From assembly GCA_964508765.1 (NCBI GenBank), contig CAZDVD010000005.1, positions 1-64,000 of the forward strand: a stretch of DNA of 64,000 bases. Direction: 5' to 3'. Positions 52,850 through 62,038 of the stretch are shown piece after piece. Position 1 is the stretch's first letter; each line of letters opens with the position of its first letter. The notes below the pieces were generated by a model, which was given only the letters and a program-made list of their open reading frames with translations, made no database searches and had not been told where the DNA came from. A program made the translations under genes and the position numbers. The DNA comes from JABMPR01 sp964508765 (GTDB lineage Bacteria; Fidelibacterota; UBA8477; JABMPR01).

Positions 52850-53604
52850 TACCCTGTTTGGATGTCCGTGATGGGAAGGTGGTTAAGGGAATCAGATTCC
52901 GAGACCATGAAATTGTGGGAGATATCGTCCCTCTTGCGGAGTTCTACTCGCAAATGGGTGCAGATGAACTGGTGTTCTATGATATCACAGCCAGCAGTGA
53001 TGGTCGTAGTGTCGATCGCAGCTGGATTGAACGCGTTGCCAGGGTCATTGACATTCCATTTTGTGTGGCTGGAGGAATCTCAACCTTGGATCTGGCTGCA
53101 GAAGTCCTGGAAATGGGCGCTGACAAAATCAGTATTAATTCTCCTGCCCTGAATGACCCCAGTCTCATCTGTGACCTGAATGAACGTTTTGGTCAACAGT
53201 GTGTGGTGGTAGGGATTGACAGTTTTCAGGATGAAACCAGTGGAGAATATCAGGTCTATCAATACACGGGTGATGTGGATCGTACACAACTGACTCCCTG
53301 GAAGACCTTTGATTGGATACATGAGGTTCAACAGTTGGGTGCGGGTGAAATTGTGCTGAATTGTATGAACCAGGATGGGGTGCGACAGGGCTATGATACG
53401 ATCCAATTGACTCAAGCACGCTTGAGTTGTGATATCCCGCTCATTGCATCCGGTGGGGCCGGCACCCGAGAACATTTTAAGGACGTGTTTAAAAAAAGTG
53501 ATGTGGACGGGGCCTTGGCTGCCAGTGTCTTTCACAAGCGTGTACTGGATATTCAGGAATTAAAAAAATATTTATCAGAATCAGGTGTGGAGGTAAGACG
53601 ATGA
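52831..53604 (+). CDS. hisF: Imidazole glycerol phosphate synthase, cyclase subunit
   Basis: (Beta-alpha)8 barrel that closes the imidazole ring using ammonia from HisH. Catalytic Asp in RRIIPCLDVRDGKVVKG and in the NCMNQDGVRQGYD segment. 257 residues. AAGGAGG (52818-52824) precedes ATG 52831. The 19-nt overlap with hisA is the longest in the operon. Confidence 0.96.
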   Translation: MLARRIIPCLDVRDGKVVKGIRFRDHEIVGDIVPLAEFYSQMGADELVFYDITASSDGRSVDRSWIERVARVIDIPFCVAGGISTLDLAAEVLEMGADKISINSPALNDPSLICDLNERFGQQCVVVGIDSFQDETSGEYQVYQYTGDVDRTQLTPWKTFDWIHEVQQLGAGEIVLNCMNQDGVRQGYDTIQLTQARLSCDIPLIASGGAGTREHFKDVFKKSDVDGALAASVFHKRVLDIQELKKYLSESGVEVRR

Positions 53605-54218
53605 AGGTTACTCGAGAGAATCTCGATCAGTTAGCATGGGAAAAACAGAAGGGTCTTATTCCAGCCATCGTACAGGATGCCATTTCAGGCGTGCTGTTGA
53701 TGCAGGCCTATATGAATCAGGAAGCGCTGTCTCAGACACTCAAGACCGGTCGTGTCACGTTTTTCAGCAGAAGCCGTCAGAGTCTCTGGGAAAAAGGAGA
53801 GACCTCTGGGAACACCCTGAATTGCAAGGAAATAGAAGCTGATTGTGATGGTGACAGTTTGATGATTCTGGCATCTCCTACAGGTCCTGTATGCCATACA
53901 GGTGCCGCCACTTGCTGGGGAGAGGGTCCCCAACCGGGGCTATCATTTCTATCAGAGCTGGAAGGGGTGATTGCTTACCGTCAAACTGCTTCATCCGAAA
54001 CCTCATATACGGCCAAGCTTCTTAAACGAGGTCCAAAGTATATTGCCCAAAAAGTAGGTGAGGAAGCAGTCGAAACCGCACTGGCAGCTGTGGCTGGCGA
54101 TGATGAGGAATTTCTGAACGAAAGTGCAGATTTGATCTATCACCTACTTGTGCTCATCAATTCGAAGGGATTGATCCTGAATGATGTTGTCAGTGTGTTG
54201 AAGGCAAGACATGACTAA
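53601..54218 (+). CDS. hisI: Bifunctional phosphoribosyl-AMP cyclohydrolase / phosphoribosyl-ATP pyrophosphatase
   Basis: HisIE fusion performing steps two and three of the pathway. The N-terminal cyclohydrolase (about 1-115) has the metal-binding EADCDGDSLM and the Cys of PTGPVCHTGAATCW. The C-terminal MazG-like pyrophosphatase (about 118-205) has KVGEEAVETALAA and ESADLIYHLLVL. 205 residues. Last gene of the eight-gene his operon, in the same order as in enteric bacteria (GDCBHAFI). Confidence 0.95.
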   Translation: MKVTRENLDQLAWEKQKGLIPAIVQDAISGVLLMQAYMNQEALSQTLKTGRVTFFSRSRQSLWEKGETSGNTLNCKEIEADCDGDSLMILASPTGPVCHTGAATCWGEGPQPGLSFLSELEGVIAYRQTASSETSYTAKLLKRGPKYIAQKVGEEAVETALAAVAGDDEEFLNESADLIYHLLVLINSKGLILNDVVSVLKARHD

Positions 54219-54387
54219 GTGATTTTTTTCCTTCAACGGCACGGGTGTGTCTTGCTGAGCCTGTCGAAGTATGACACTCCCATGACATGGTATTGTGGAT
54301 AACATGTCGTAGTGTCATCCTGCCTGGTAGGGCGAAGACTAGAAATCAACGAAGGATGAGAACAGTAAAAAAGAAAGAATTTAGAAT
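54219..54387. repeat. Dispersed repeats between his operon and asnB
   Basis: GTGTCTTGCTGAGCC...GAAGTATGACAC (54247-54277) is a hairpin-forming copy of the GTCGAAG repeat family (GTGTC/GACAC ends). A GTCATCCTGCC-type copy follows at 54312-54361. A T7 run occurs just after hisI, without a clear stem. Confidence 0.65.
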
Positions 54388-56052
54388 ATGTGTGGAATTG
54401 TATGTGTCTTTGATCTGCAGGAGGACGCCAAAAAACTGCGCCCCAAAGTTTTGAAAATGTCGAAAAAACTGCGACATCGTGGCCCGGACTGGTCTGGTAT
54501 TTATTGCGGTGATCATGCTGTCATGAGCCATGAGCGGTTAGCCATTGTTGATCCGATTTCAGGTGGACAACCCCTCTACAACGAAGAGAAAACAATGGTT
54601 CTGGCAGTGAATGGTGAAATATATAATCATGAGGATTTGAGAGAACAGTGTCAGGATTATCAATTTCAAACCCATTCTGATTGTGAAGTCATATTAGCCC
54701 TTTACGAGAAAAAGGGTGCTGATTTTTTGGATGAGCTCAACGGCATCTTTGCCTTTGCCCTATATGACACGGTGAACAACACTTTTTTAGTTGCCCGCGA
54801 CCATATGGGTATCATCCCCCTTTATATGGGCTGGGATGAATCAGGTCGTTTTTATGTCGCTTCTGAACTGAAATCTCTGGAAGGGGTTTGTAACAAAATC
54901 GAAGTATTTCCTCCTGGGCATTATTTCTCAAGTGAAGATGGCGAATTGAAGAAATGGTATCAGCGGGATTGGTCAGACTACAAGACCGTTCAGGAAGCAA
55001 AAAGTAGTATTACAAAGATCAGAGATGCTTTGGAGGCCGCTGTTCATAGACAGCTCATGTCTGATGTGCCCTATGGCGTGCTGCTCTCAGGGGGTCTTGA
55101 TTCGTCCATCATATCTGCCGTAGCCAAAAAATATGCTGCTTTTAGAGTTGAAGAACATGACAAAGAAAAAGCCTGGTGGCCCCGATTACACTCCTTTGCA
55201 GTAGGCCTGGAAGGGTCTCCTGATCTGGCTGCAGCCCGCAAAGTCGCTGAGCATATTAATACAGTTCACCACGAGATATTTTTCACCATACAGGAAGGCC
55301 TGGATGCCCTCCATGATGTTATCTATCATCTGGAAACCTATGATGTCACCACGGTGCGAGCCTCAACTCCCATGTATCTATTGGCCCGGGCTATCAAGGC
55401 CATGGGTATCAAGATGGTACTTTCTGGAGAAGGAGCTGATGAAATATTTGGGGGTTATCTCTATTTTCATAAAGCTCCTACAGCAGAAGCCTTCCACGAG
55501 GAAACCGTTCGCAAGCTAAACAAGTTGCATCTCTACGACTGTCTCAGGGCAAATAAATCCTTGGCCGCCTGGGGGATTGAAGGTCGGGTTCCATTCCTGG
55601 ATAAGGAGTTCATGGATGTTGCCATGCGTTTAAACCCACAGGACAAAATGATCAATGGGGAGCGTATGGAGAAATGGATATTGAGGAAGGCTTTTGAAGA
55701 CTATTTGCCTGAAAGCGTAGCTTGGAGACAAAAAGAGCAATTCTCAGACGGTGTTGGATATAGCTGGATTGACAGCTTGAAGGAGTTGGTTGATCAGGAA
55801 GTAAGTGATCAGCAAATGGTCAAAGCCAAATTCAAATTTCCCATCAATACACCCCAGAGCAAGGAAGAGTATTACTACCGCAGCATTTTTGCTGAACATT
55901 TTCCATCTGATTCGGCTGCGAAGTGTGTACCATCAGTTCCTTCAGTGGCCTGTAGTACACCAGAAGCCCTGGCCTGGGATGCCTCATTTCAGAACCTGAA
56001 TGATCCTTCTGGTAGGGCGGTTAAGACGGTTCACGAAGAGGCTTACGAATAG
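54388..56052 (+). CDS. asnB: Asparagine synthetase B (glutamine-hydrolysing)
   Basis: Makes asparagine from aspartate, glutamine and ATP. The N-terminal class II amidotransferase uses Cys2 (MCGIVCVF) after Met removal, with RHRGPDWSG and VNGEIYNH. The C-terminal synthetase domain has the pyrophosphatase P-loop LLSGGLDSSIISA and LSGEGADEIFGGY. 554 residues, the same length as E. coli AsnB. ATG 54388 is fixed by the Cys2 requirement. Stands alone, flanked by repeat-rich spacers. Confidence 0.96.
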   Translation: MCGIVCVFDLQEDAKKLRPKVLKMSKKLRHRGPDWSGIYCGDHAVMSHERLAIVDPISGGQPLYNEEKTMVLAVNGEIYNHEDLREQCQDYQFQTHSDCEVILALYEKKGADFLDELNGIFAFALYDTVNNTFLVARDHMGIIPLYMGWDESGRFYVASELKSLEGVCNKIEVFPPGHYFSSEDGELKKWYQRDWSDYKTVQEAKSSITKIRDALEAAVHRQLMSDVPYGVLLSGGLDSSIISAVAKKYAAFRVEEHDKEKAWWPRLHSFAVGLEGSPDLAAARKVAEHINTVHHEIFFTIQEGLDALHDVIYHLETYDVTTVRASTPMYLLARAIKAMGIKMVLSGEGADEIFGGYLYFHKAPTAEAFHEETVRKLNKLHLYDCLRANKSLAAWGIEGRVPFLDKEFMDVAMRLNPQDKMINGERMEKWILRKAFEDYLPESVAWRQKEQFSDGVGYSWIDSLKELVDQEVSDQQMVKAKFKFPINTPQSKEEYYYRSIFAEHFPSDSAAKCVPSVPSVACSTPEALAWDASFQNLNDPSGRAVKTVHEEAYE

Positions 56053-56351
56053 AGTTAAATGAGTTAATGAGTTAATGTGATTCTCGTATCTAGCCGAGAG
56101 TCGTCCGCGTTATCCTGAGCGGAGTCGAAGGATATATATTTAGAGTTATTTAGGTGTGAGTTTATCGAGCTTAATAGGTTCGAGGTGAGGTGTCACCATA
56201 AGGGTGAATGAAGTGAGTGCCTCGAATTGTGATTTGGGCTGATCGGGTTCGTAGGTTGTCTGGATACTTCATCTTGAGCAGCGTCGCAGGAGTGGTCAAA
56301 ATCAATCAATTTTAGATTTTCAAATATACTTGTTCTGGCTTACCTAGCAGG
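56053..56351. repeat. Spacer with dispersed repeats before the ABC genes
   Basis: 299 bp without a gene. It includes a TTATCCTGAGCGGAGTCGAAGGATA element (given by its ends: 56110-56134) and a diverged CATCTTGAGCAGCGTCGCAGGA copy near 56269-56291, of the same family as other spacers. Confidence 0.55.
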
Positions 56352-58142
56352 ATGTGGTGGGATGAAGACTTTAGCCTGGATGATGATAATGCCAAAACCT
56401 ACTCCTTCAGGGAGATGGTCAGGGGTGTTTATCCGTTTCTAAAACCCTATAACCGGACCTTTGTTTTTGCGCTGATCTGGGCTTTTGTTGGTGTTATCCT
56501 GGTCCTGTTTCAACCGATTATCCTCAAACATATCATTGATTCGGATATCCCAAGTAAGAATTTTACTGCACTCGCCTGGTCAGCAGGATTGTATTTCCTC
56601 ACCATGATCTTTTCAGCCATTGTTGGATTCTATAGTAACTGGATGGCACAAAAGGCTGGTATCTTTGCAGTAAATGATCTCAAGGTTTCCCTTTTCTCCC
56701 ACGCCCTGAAACTGGGTTTGCCCTTCGCAGAATCCACTTCCACAGGACAATTGGTCAGCCGAATCGAATCGGATCCACAGCGCATTATTGCAGTGACCTC
56801 AACCATGGCACAGCGTTTACTCATGTCCTTTGGAATGATCATTGGTGCCTTTGTGATTCTTGCTTCAGTTGATATGCGTTTCATGCTTATCACGGGTGCA
56901 ATTTTCCCTCTGGTAATTTTTATCGCGTGGTTTTCATTTCGATATTTCAGACCCTTCTTTCGTAAGGATCGGGCAAATTTCTCCAAAATGTTGGGCATCC
57001 TCAGCGAGTTTGTCAGATCTGCGAGTATCCTGCAGGTATTTGATAGAACAGATTGGGCAATCGGCCGAGTCCGTAAATCTACCGAAGACTTCAATCGATT
57101 TAGCATTAAGATGAATTTTATCAATTATGGTATTTTCCAGGGGCTTGGGTTCATGGAAGTGGGTGCCACTGTGATTGTGCTTATGCTAGGCGTCAAGTGG
57201 GTGAATGACGGTAGCCTGACTATCGGTGCTCTCGTTCTGTTTGCCCAATACATTGCCCAGATTTACTGGCCCATTTTTATGTTCACGGAGCAAATATCTC
57301 AGCTCCAATCAGCAGGTGGGGCCGCAGATCGCATATTTTCCACCCTGGAAGACAAACCATATATCGAGACTCAACCTGATCCTGTTGAATTGCCTCGGTA
57401 TGTTAGGAGTATTCGTTTTGAGAATGTCAGTTTCGGCTACTCCGATGATGACATGATCATCAAGAGTATGAGCTTTGAAATAATGGGTGGTGACCAGGTC
57501 GCCTTTGTTGGGCCAACTGGTGGTGGGAAATCCACGATCATCAATTTGATCTGCCGCTTCAGGGATCCTCAATCAGGCCGCATTATGCTCAATGGGATTG
57601 ATATTCGTGAATTCGATGTGGCAGCTTATCGTCGCCGATTTGGTCTGGTACTCCAGGACCTTTTCCTTTTTCCTGCCCCCATTGAAGAAAATTTAAGAGC
57701 TTTTCGCGAAGAAGTTTCCCAGGCTGATCTCGAGGAAGCTGCAAATCTCACGGATATTCATGCCAGTATTCTCTCCCGATCTGATGGCTACCAAACCGTC
57801 CTTAAAGAAAGTGGCGAGGGATTCTCCTACGGACAAAGACAGCTGATTGCCTTTGCTCGAGCCCTGGCTGTCAAGCCTCAGGTGCTGGTGCTGGATGAGG
57901 CAACATCCTCTGTTGATCCAGGGACAGAGCTGCGCATTCAAGCCACCATGAAAAAACTCACCGAAGGTCGAACCTCTTGTATTGTAGCACATCGGCTGAG
58001 TACAATTCGCAGAGCTACGTCAATCATTTTTGTAAGAGATGGAGAGATTGTTGAGTCTGGGAATCATGATGAATTGATGTTATTGCGGGGCGCATATTTC
58101 GACCTGTTATCTCATGTGGACCCTGAGAAGGAAATGCTATAA
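56352..58142 (+). CDS. ABC exporter half-transporter, canonical Walker B subunit
   Basis: Type IV (exporter) ABC half-transporter with an N-terminal six-helix membrane domain (about 35-320) and a nucleotide-binding domain (about 350-590). Walker A GPTGGGKSTI, Walker B VLVLDEATSSVD with the catalytic Glu, and H-loop VAHRLSTI. Its signature motif is FSYGQRQL instead of LSGGQ. It overlaps the next gene by one base. The two subunits should form a heterodimer in which the site using this degenerate signature is inactive. Substrate unknown; export of a peptide, lipid or drug is possible. Confidence 0.93.
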   Translation: MWWDEDFSLDDDNAKTYSFREMVRGVYPFLKPYNRTFVFALIWAFVGVILVLFQPIILKHIIDSDIPSKNFTALAWSAGLYFLTMIFSAIVGFYSNWMAQKAGIFAVNDLKVSLFSHALKLGLPFAESTSTGQLVSRIESDPQRIIAVTSTMAQRLLMSFGMIIGAFVILASVDMRFMLITGAIFPLVIFIAWFSFRYFRPFFRKDRANFSKMLGILSEFVRSASILQVFDRTDWAIGRVRKSTEDFNRFSIKMNFINYGIFQGLGFMEVGATVIVLMLGVKWVNDGSLTIGALVLFAQYIAQIYWPIFMFTEQISQLQSAGGAADRIFSTLEDKPYIETQPDPVELPRYVRSIRFENVSFGYSDDDMIIKSMSFEIMGGDQVAFVGPTGGGKSTIINLICRFRDPQSGRIMLNGIDIREFDVAAYRRRFGLVLQDLFLFPAPIEENLRAFREEVSQADLEEAANLTDIHASILSRSDGYQTVLKESGEGFSYGQRQLIAFARALAVKPQVLVLDEATSSVDPGTELRIQATMKKLTEGRTSCIVAHRLSTIRRATSIIFVRDGEIVESGNHDELMLLRGAYFDLLSHVDPEKEML

Positions 58143-59857
58143 TGGCTCTCCTTGGTGCCACAAAACACGTCCTGGGGTGGTTCGCCCCCTATTGGAGGCA
58201 ACGCTGGAAGGGTATTGGTTGGGTCATGCTCATTACCGTGGTGAGTATTGCTCTTAGTACCACTTATCCCATTATATTCAAATATGTCATCGACTCTTTA
58301 TCAGCAGGAAGAGAGACAACAGATGTGCAGTTCTATGTCTGGATCATCTTGTTGGTAGGACTTGCGCGCACTATTACACGCTGGATTTTACCTTCCTCCC
58401 GCTACATCATGAATTTGCTCCTCGGTTTGGATATCAAGCTCTTCCATTTCGAAAATCTGCTACGGAAAGATCCGGCATTTTTCAATAACTTTCGATCAGG
58501 GGACCTTATCACCCGTTTCTCTGATGATATTGATGGGGATGTAAAATTAGCCTGGTTTGGTAACTCCGGCATCATGCGACCCATTGAAGCTGGTTTTACC
58601 CTCTTGTTTTCCATTGGGGTCATGATGACCCTCCATTGGAAATTAACGCTTCTGGCTGTCTCACCATTGCCCCTGATTGTCTGGGCCATGAGCAAGACAG
58701 AACATTCTCAGCACAAAGCTTACAAGCGACGCCAGGAAACCATCTCTCAGACCAACAACATTTTGGAGAGTGCCTTTTCAGGCATAAGGATTGTGATTGG
58801 CTTTGTTATGGAGCAGGCTCAGGAAAACCTTTTCAAAAAGAATATGGAAGAACGCAAGGATGCTGAAGAGCGCGTTGTTTATATCCGCTCCTTCCTGGAA
58901 AGCCTTGGAAGTGTCATTAATCAGGTTGGCCTGGTGGTCATTCTCTTCCTTGGCGGCTACTATGTCATTCACAGTGAAATCAGCCTGGGCGATTTTTATG
59001 CATTCATAGCCTATATGACAGGTATCACTGAACCCATTTGGACCATATCCTGGTTTTTTGTTTCTCTAAAAATGGCTGAATCTTCCGTAGATCGTTTGGA
59101 AGAGATTGAAAAATTTGAGAACAAACCTCGACATGACACGGTGGTGGAACCGCCGATCCAGATTCTGGATGTGAGGAATTTACATTATCGGTTCCCCGGG
59201 GAGACCGAAGACGTTATCAAGTCACTTAATTTTCAGGCCAGACCAGGTGAAAAGATCGGTATTGTGGGTGAGGTGGGTTCAGGTAAAACTGTTTTGCTAA
59301 AATTGATCTCAGGTTGGTTTGTCCCCCACAGTGGATCTGTGGCATTGAATGATACTTGTCTCAGCGAGCTTAGTGATGCTTCCAGGGCTCAGAGTATTGG
59401 TTATGTGCCCCAGGATATTGAATTGTTCAGTGGCACCGTGACCGACAATATCAGTATGGGGCGGGAGGCTATCAAAAGTATTGAATCCATCACTAAAACC
59501 GCAGTCATTGGTCATGAATTGGATATGGATAAGATGTTAGAGCAAGGTGGCATAGGACTCAGTGGGGGACAGCGAGCACGAGTCGCTCTGGCACGGGCAT
59601 TCTATGGGAACACGCCCATTTACATTTTTGATGATGTGACTTCAGCTCTGGATCTTCATACAGAGAAAGTTTTGTGGCGGAACATCAACGCCAGTTATTC
59701 GGAAGCACTTTTTCTGGTAGCCACACATCGTGAAGCAACGGCTGCTGAAATGGATCGAGTCATCTGGATTAAAAATGGTCAGATTCATTATGAGGGTCAG
59801 CACTCAGATTTGTTAAGACTTCATCCCGAGTACCGTTCCCTGTTTGCCCATGATTAG
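58142..59857 (+). CDS. ABC exporter half-transporter, degenerate Walker B subunit
   Basis: Partner of the preceding gene. Membrane domain at about 20-310 and nucleotide-binding domain at about 335-570. Walker A GEVGSGKTVL and a canonical signature GLSGGQRARVALA. Walker B is IYIFDDVTSALD, with Asp where the catalytic Glu should be. The combination (normal signature here, normal Walker B in the partner) predicts one working and one degenerate ATP site, as in heterodimers of the TM287/288 and LmrCD kind. 571 residues. Confidence 0.93.
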   Translation: MALLGATKHVLGWFAPYWRQRWKGIGWVMLITVVSIALSTTYPIIFKYVIDSLSAGRETTDVQFYVWIILLVGLARTITRWILPSSRYIMNLLLGLDIKLFHFENLLRKDPAFFNNFRSGDLITRFSDDIDGDVKLAWFGNSGIMRPIEAGFTLLFSIGVMMTLHWKLTLLAVSPLPLIVWAMSKTEHSQHKAYKRRQETISQTNNILESAFSGIRIVIGFVMEQAQENLFKKNMEERKDAEERVVYIRSFLESLGSVINQVGLVVILFLGGYYVIHSEISLGDFYAFIAYMTGITEPIWTISWFFVSLKMAESSVDRLEEIEKFENKPRHDTVVEPPIQILDVRNLHYRFPGETEDVIKSLNFQARPGEKIGIVGEVGSGKTVLLKLISGWFVPHSGSVALNDTCLSELSDASRAQSIGYVPQDIELFSGTVTDNISMGREAIKSIESITKTAVIGHELDMDKMLEQGGIGLSGGQRARVALARAFYGNTPIYIFDDVTSALDLHTEKVLWRNINASYSEALFLVATHREATAAEMDRVIWIKNGQIHYEGQHSDLLRLHPEYRSLFAHD

Positions 59858-59933
59858 GAATATCCCTGATAGATATTACCCGTCTTCGTCCTGACTGAAG
59901 TCTGGACTACGCCGCGGTTCACCTTACGGTGAA

Positions 59934-59966
59934 TAAAAAAAGCCACCCCTATTGACGGATGTGGCC
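59934..59966 (-). terminator. glnA terminator
   Basis: On the minus strand GCCAC and GTGGC (59942-59946 with 59961-59965) form a stem, followed by a run of eight T (59934-59941). It lies 30 bp after the glnA stop. Confidence 0.78.
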
Positions 59967-59995
59967 TTGTAAATCCTAATGAAGAGGAGAAGTCT

Positions 59996-61006
59996 TTAGG
60001 AACAGACCGTCTCCAGCAAAATGGCACAAACTTCATATGGATCCATATTGGCTGAAGGACGACGATCCTCCAGATAACCCTTGCCCTCTTTTACGGTTTG
60101 AAGAGGAATACGAACGGAAGCACCACGATCACTCACACCATAACGGAATTCATGAATGGAACAGGTCTCATGGAGACCTGTGAGTCGTTCTTCATTGTGA
60201 GCACCATAAACAGCAATATGCTCTTCATGTTTCTCAGAAAGTTTTTTACAGGCTGTTTCAACCACATCATAACCACCCGTTTCACGCATGGTTTTGGTGC
60301 TAAAGTTGGTGTGAGCTCCGGCGCCGTTCCAGTCACCCTTAACCGGTTTTGGATGAATACTGGCATTGACACCATATTCTTCAGCGATACGGTAGAGTAA
60401 CCAACGAGCCATCCAGAGATGATCGCTGCTCTCCAGTGGACCCAGTGGTCCAATTTGAAACTCCCACTGACCCGGCATGACTTCAGCATTGACACCCGAA
60501 ATACCAAGACCAGCGCGGAGACAGGCTTCCAGGTGGTCTTCCACGATATCGCGACCAAAAACTTCATCTGCACCGACGCCACAATAAAAGGGTCCTTGTG
60601 GGGCTGGGTAACCGCCATCAGGCCAGCCCAGAGGGGCGCGACCCTGAAAAAATGTGTACTCCTGTTCGATTCCAAACCAGGATTCTTCAGCTTCGAATTT
60701 CTTGGCAACCTCAACAAGATGATCCCTTTTGTTGGATTCGTGAGACTTGCCATCTGGATAACAAACGGCATTCATTACCAGAATATTGTCTCCACCCCGA
60801 ATAGGGTCTGAATAAAAAGATACGGGATGCAAAGAACGATCACTATCGTGTCCCACTGCCTGCATGGTACTGGAACCATCAAAGCCCCATTCGGGTATTT
60901 GATCCAGCGAGGATATGGGTCCATCAATAATTTTTGTTTTAGAACGCAGTTTGGATGTGGGGGTGTGCCCATCAATCCAGATATATTCAGCTTTAATCTT
61001 TGCCAT
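59996..61006 (-). CDS. glnA: Glutamine synthetase, type II (GSII, eukaryote-like)
   Basis: Makes glutamine from glutamate, ammonia and ATP, feeding the GltBD pathway encoded at 20793-26791. The 336-residue length, the start AKIKAEYIWIDG, the PEWGFDGSST and WFGIEQEYTFF metal/substrate segments, NAEVMPGQWEFQIGP and VKGDWNGAGAHTNFS are those of the short GSII family (plants, animals, rhizobial GlnII). It is not the ~470-residue adenylylated GSI, so GlnE-type control is not expected. It lies on the same strand, 163 bp downstream of an Lrp-type regulator gene. Confidence 0.95.
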   Translation of the reverse strand: MAKIKAEYIWIDGHTPTSKLRSKTKIIDGPISSLDQIPEWGFDGSSTMQAVGHDSDRSLHPVSFYSDPIRGGDNILVMNAVCYPDGKSHESNKRDHLVEVAKKFEAEESWFGIEQEYTFFQGRAPLGWPDGGYPAPQGPFYCGVGADEVFGRDIVEDHLEACLRAGLGISGVNAEVMPGQWEFQIGPLGPLESSDHLWMARWLLYRIAEEYGVNASIHPKPVKGDWNGAGAHTNFSTKTMRETGGYDVVETACKKLSEKHEEHIAVYGAHNEERLTGLHETCSIHEFRYGVSDRGASVRIPLQTVKEGKGYLEDRRPSANMDPYEVCAILLETVCS

Positions 61007-61169
61007 TGATAAGACTCCTCAAACGCAGGGTTATATTTTTGTGCACTTAATTATCATGACATACAATTAACAAGCATCACACATAGATGTCAATAAATAA
61101 TTAAGTATATTTTGATATTTATTTAAAATATAAAGAAATCAAGCTGAAATAGTCTGAATAGTTAAGGTG

Positions 61170-61643
61170 CTATTTGTCCTCAGGTATCAATGCCTGCAGA
61201 TCGATTGCAGTACTCTCTTTGTAAGTTGATAAGACCAGATTGGATTGGGTTCGCTTGACGCCAGGCCAATTTTGAACCTCATAAAGGAGATCCTCAAGGG
61301 CTTGAGAGTTGCGGGTTCTGACTTTCAGGATATGTGAGCCCGCGCCAATAATGGAGTGGCATTCTAAAATAGATTTTGATGTGGTGGCCTTCTCAATAAA
61401 CTTGTCATAGTGGTCGGAGTGTTCACTGACAATAAAGACGAATGCAGTAAGATCCAGACCTGCTTTTTTGTGGTCAAGAACCGTGGAATAGCCTTTAATG
61501 TGCCCCTTCTCAGTGAGCTTTTTCATTCGCTCGCCAATGGCTGGGATGGAGAGCTGCACAACCTTGGCAATTTCACTGGCTGTGGCGCGTCCGTTTTCTT
61601 GAAGTAATTCCAATATCTGGATATCGCGATCGTCTATCATCAT
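61170..61643 (-). CDS. Lrp/AsnC-family transcriptional regulator
   Basis: A 157-residue regulator. The N-terminal winged helix-turn-helix (DDRDIQILELLQENGRATAS, then EIAKVVQLSIPAIGERMKKL) is followed by an Lrp effector domain (about 65-150) with the amino-acid-binding loop IIGAGSHILKVRT. Proteins of this family respond to an amino acid and control its metabolism. Its position beside glnA, at the end of an amino-acid biosynthesis cluster, suggests control of nitrogen or amino-acid genes, but the ligand cannot be read from the sequence. Confidence 0.92.
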   Translation of the reverse strand: MMIDDRDIQILELLQENGRATASEIAKVVQLSIPAIGERMKKLTEKGHIKGYSTVLDHKKAGLDLTAFVFIVSEHSDHYDKFIEKATTSKSILECHSIIGAGSHILKVRTRNSQALEDLLYEVQNWPGVKRTQSNLVLSTYKESTAIDLQALIPEDK

Positions 61644-62038
61644 ATTCTCCTGAAATATTTTAAGTACGGGGCAATATATCCTAAGAATTTATCGGAATAA
61701 GGGAATAAAAGTAACAAACAGCTAAAAATTTCAGCAATTTGGAGACAATACGAGGCGTGTCCAATAATTTCATGCAGGATATTGCTTATCCTGCTTTGTC
61801 TCATCATCTTGGTGCTGAACATCTCCTAGTTCACTGCCTAGAAAATTCGCATAGTTATTATTGAGCCAAATACACTAGCACTCAGGAGTTAAGATTATCC
61901 GCAGGGTCATGCTTTATCGCTAAGACACCTGCAGAAGTGTCATTGATATGACATTAGGTTTTCAGCCTCATTCTAAATTACTTCAACAAAAATAAGGGGG
62001 TCGGCCTGGATCGACCATATCACTGAATTGGAGATTGT
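61644..62038. other. Spacer between lrp and the selenoprotein gene
   Basis: 395 bp, AT-rich, divergent control region. No supported gene. A short GGTCG/CGACC stem lies at 61999-62016 in the 5' region of the next gene, followed by the GGAG ribosome site at 62030-62033. Confidence 0.6.
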
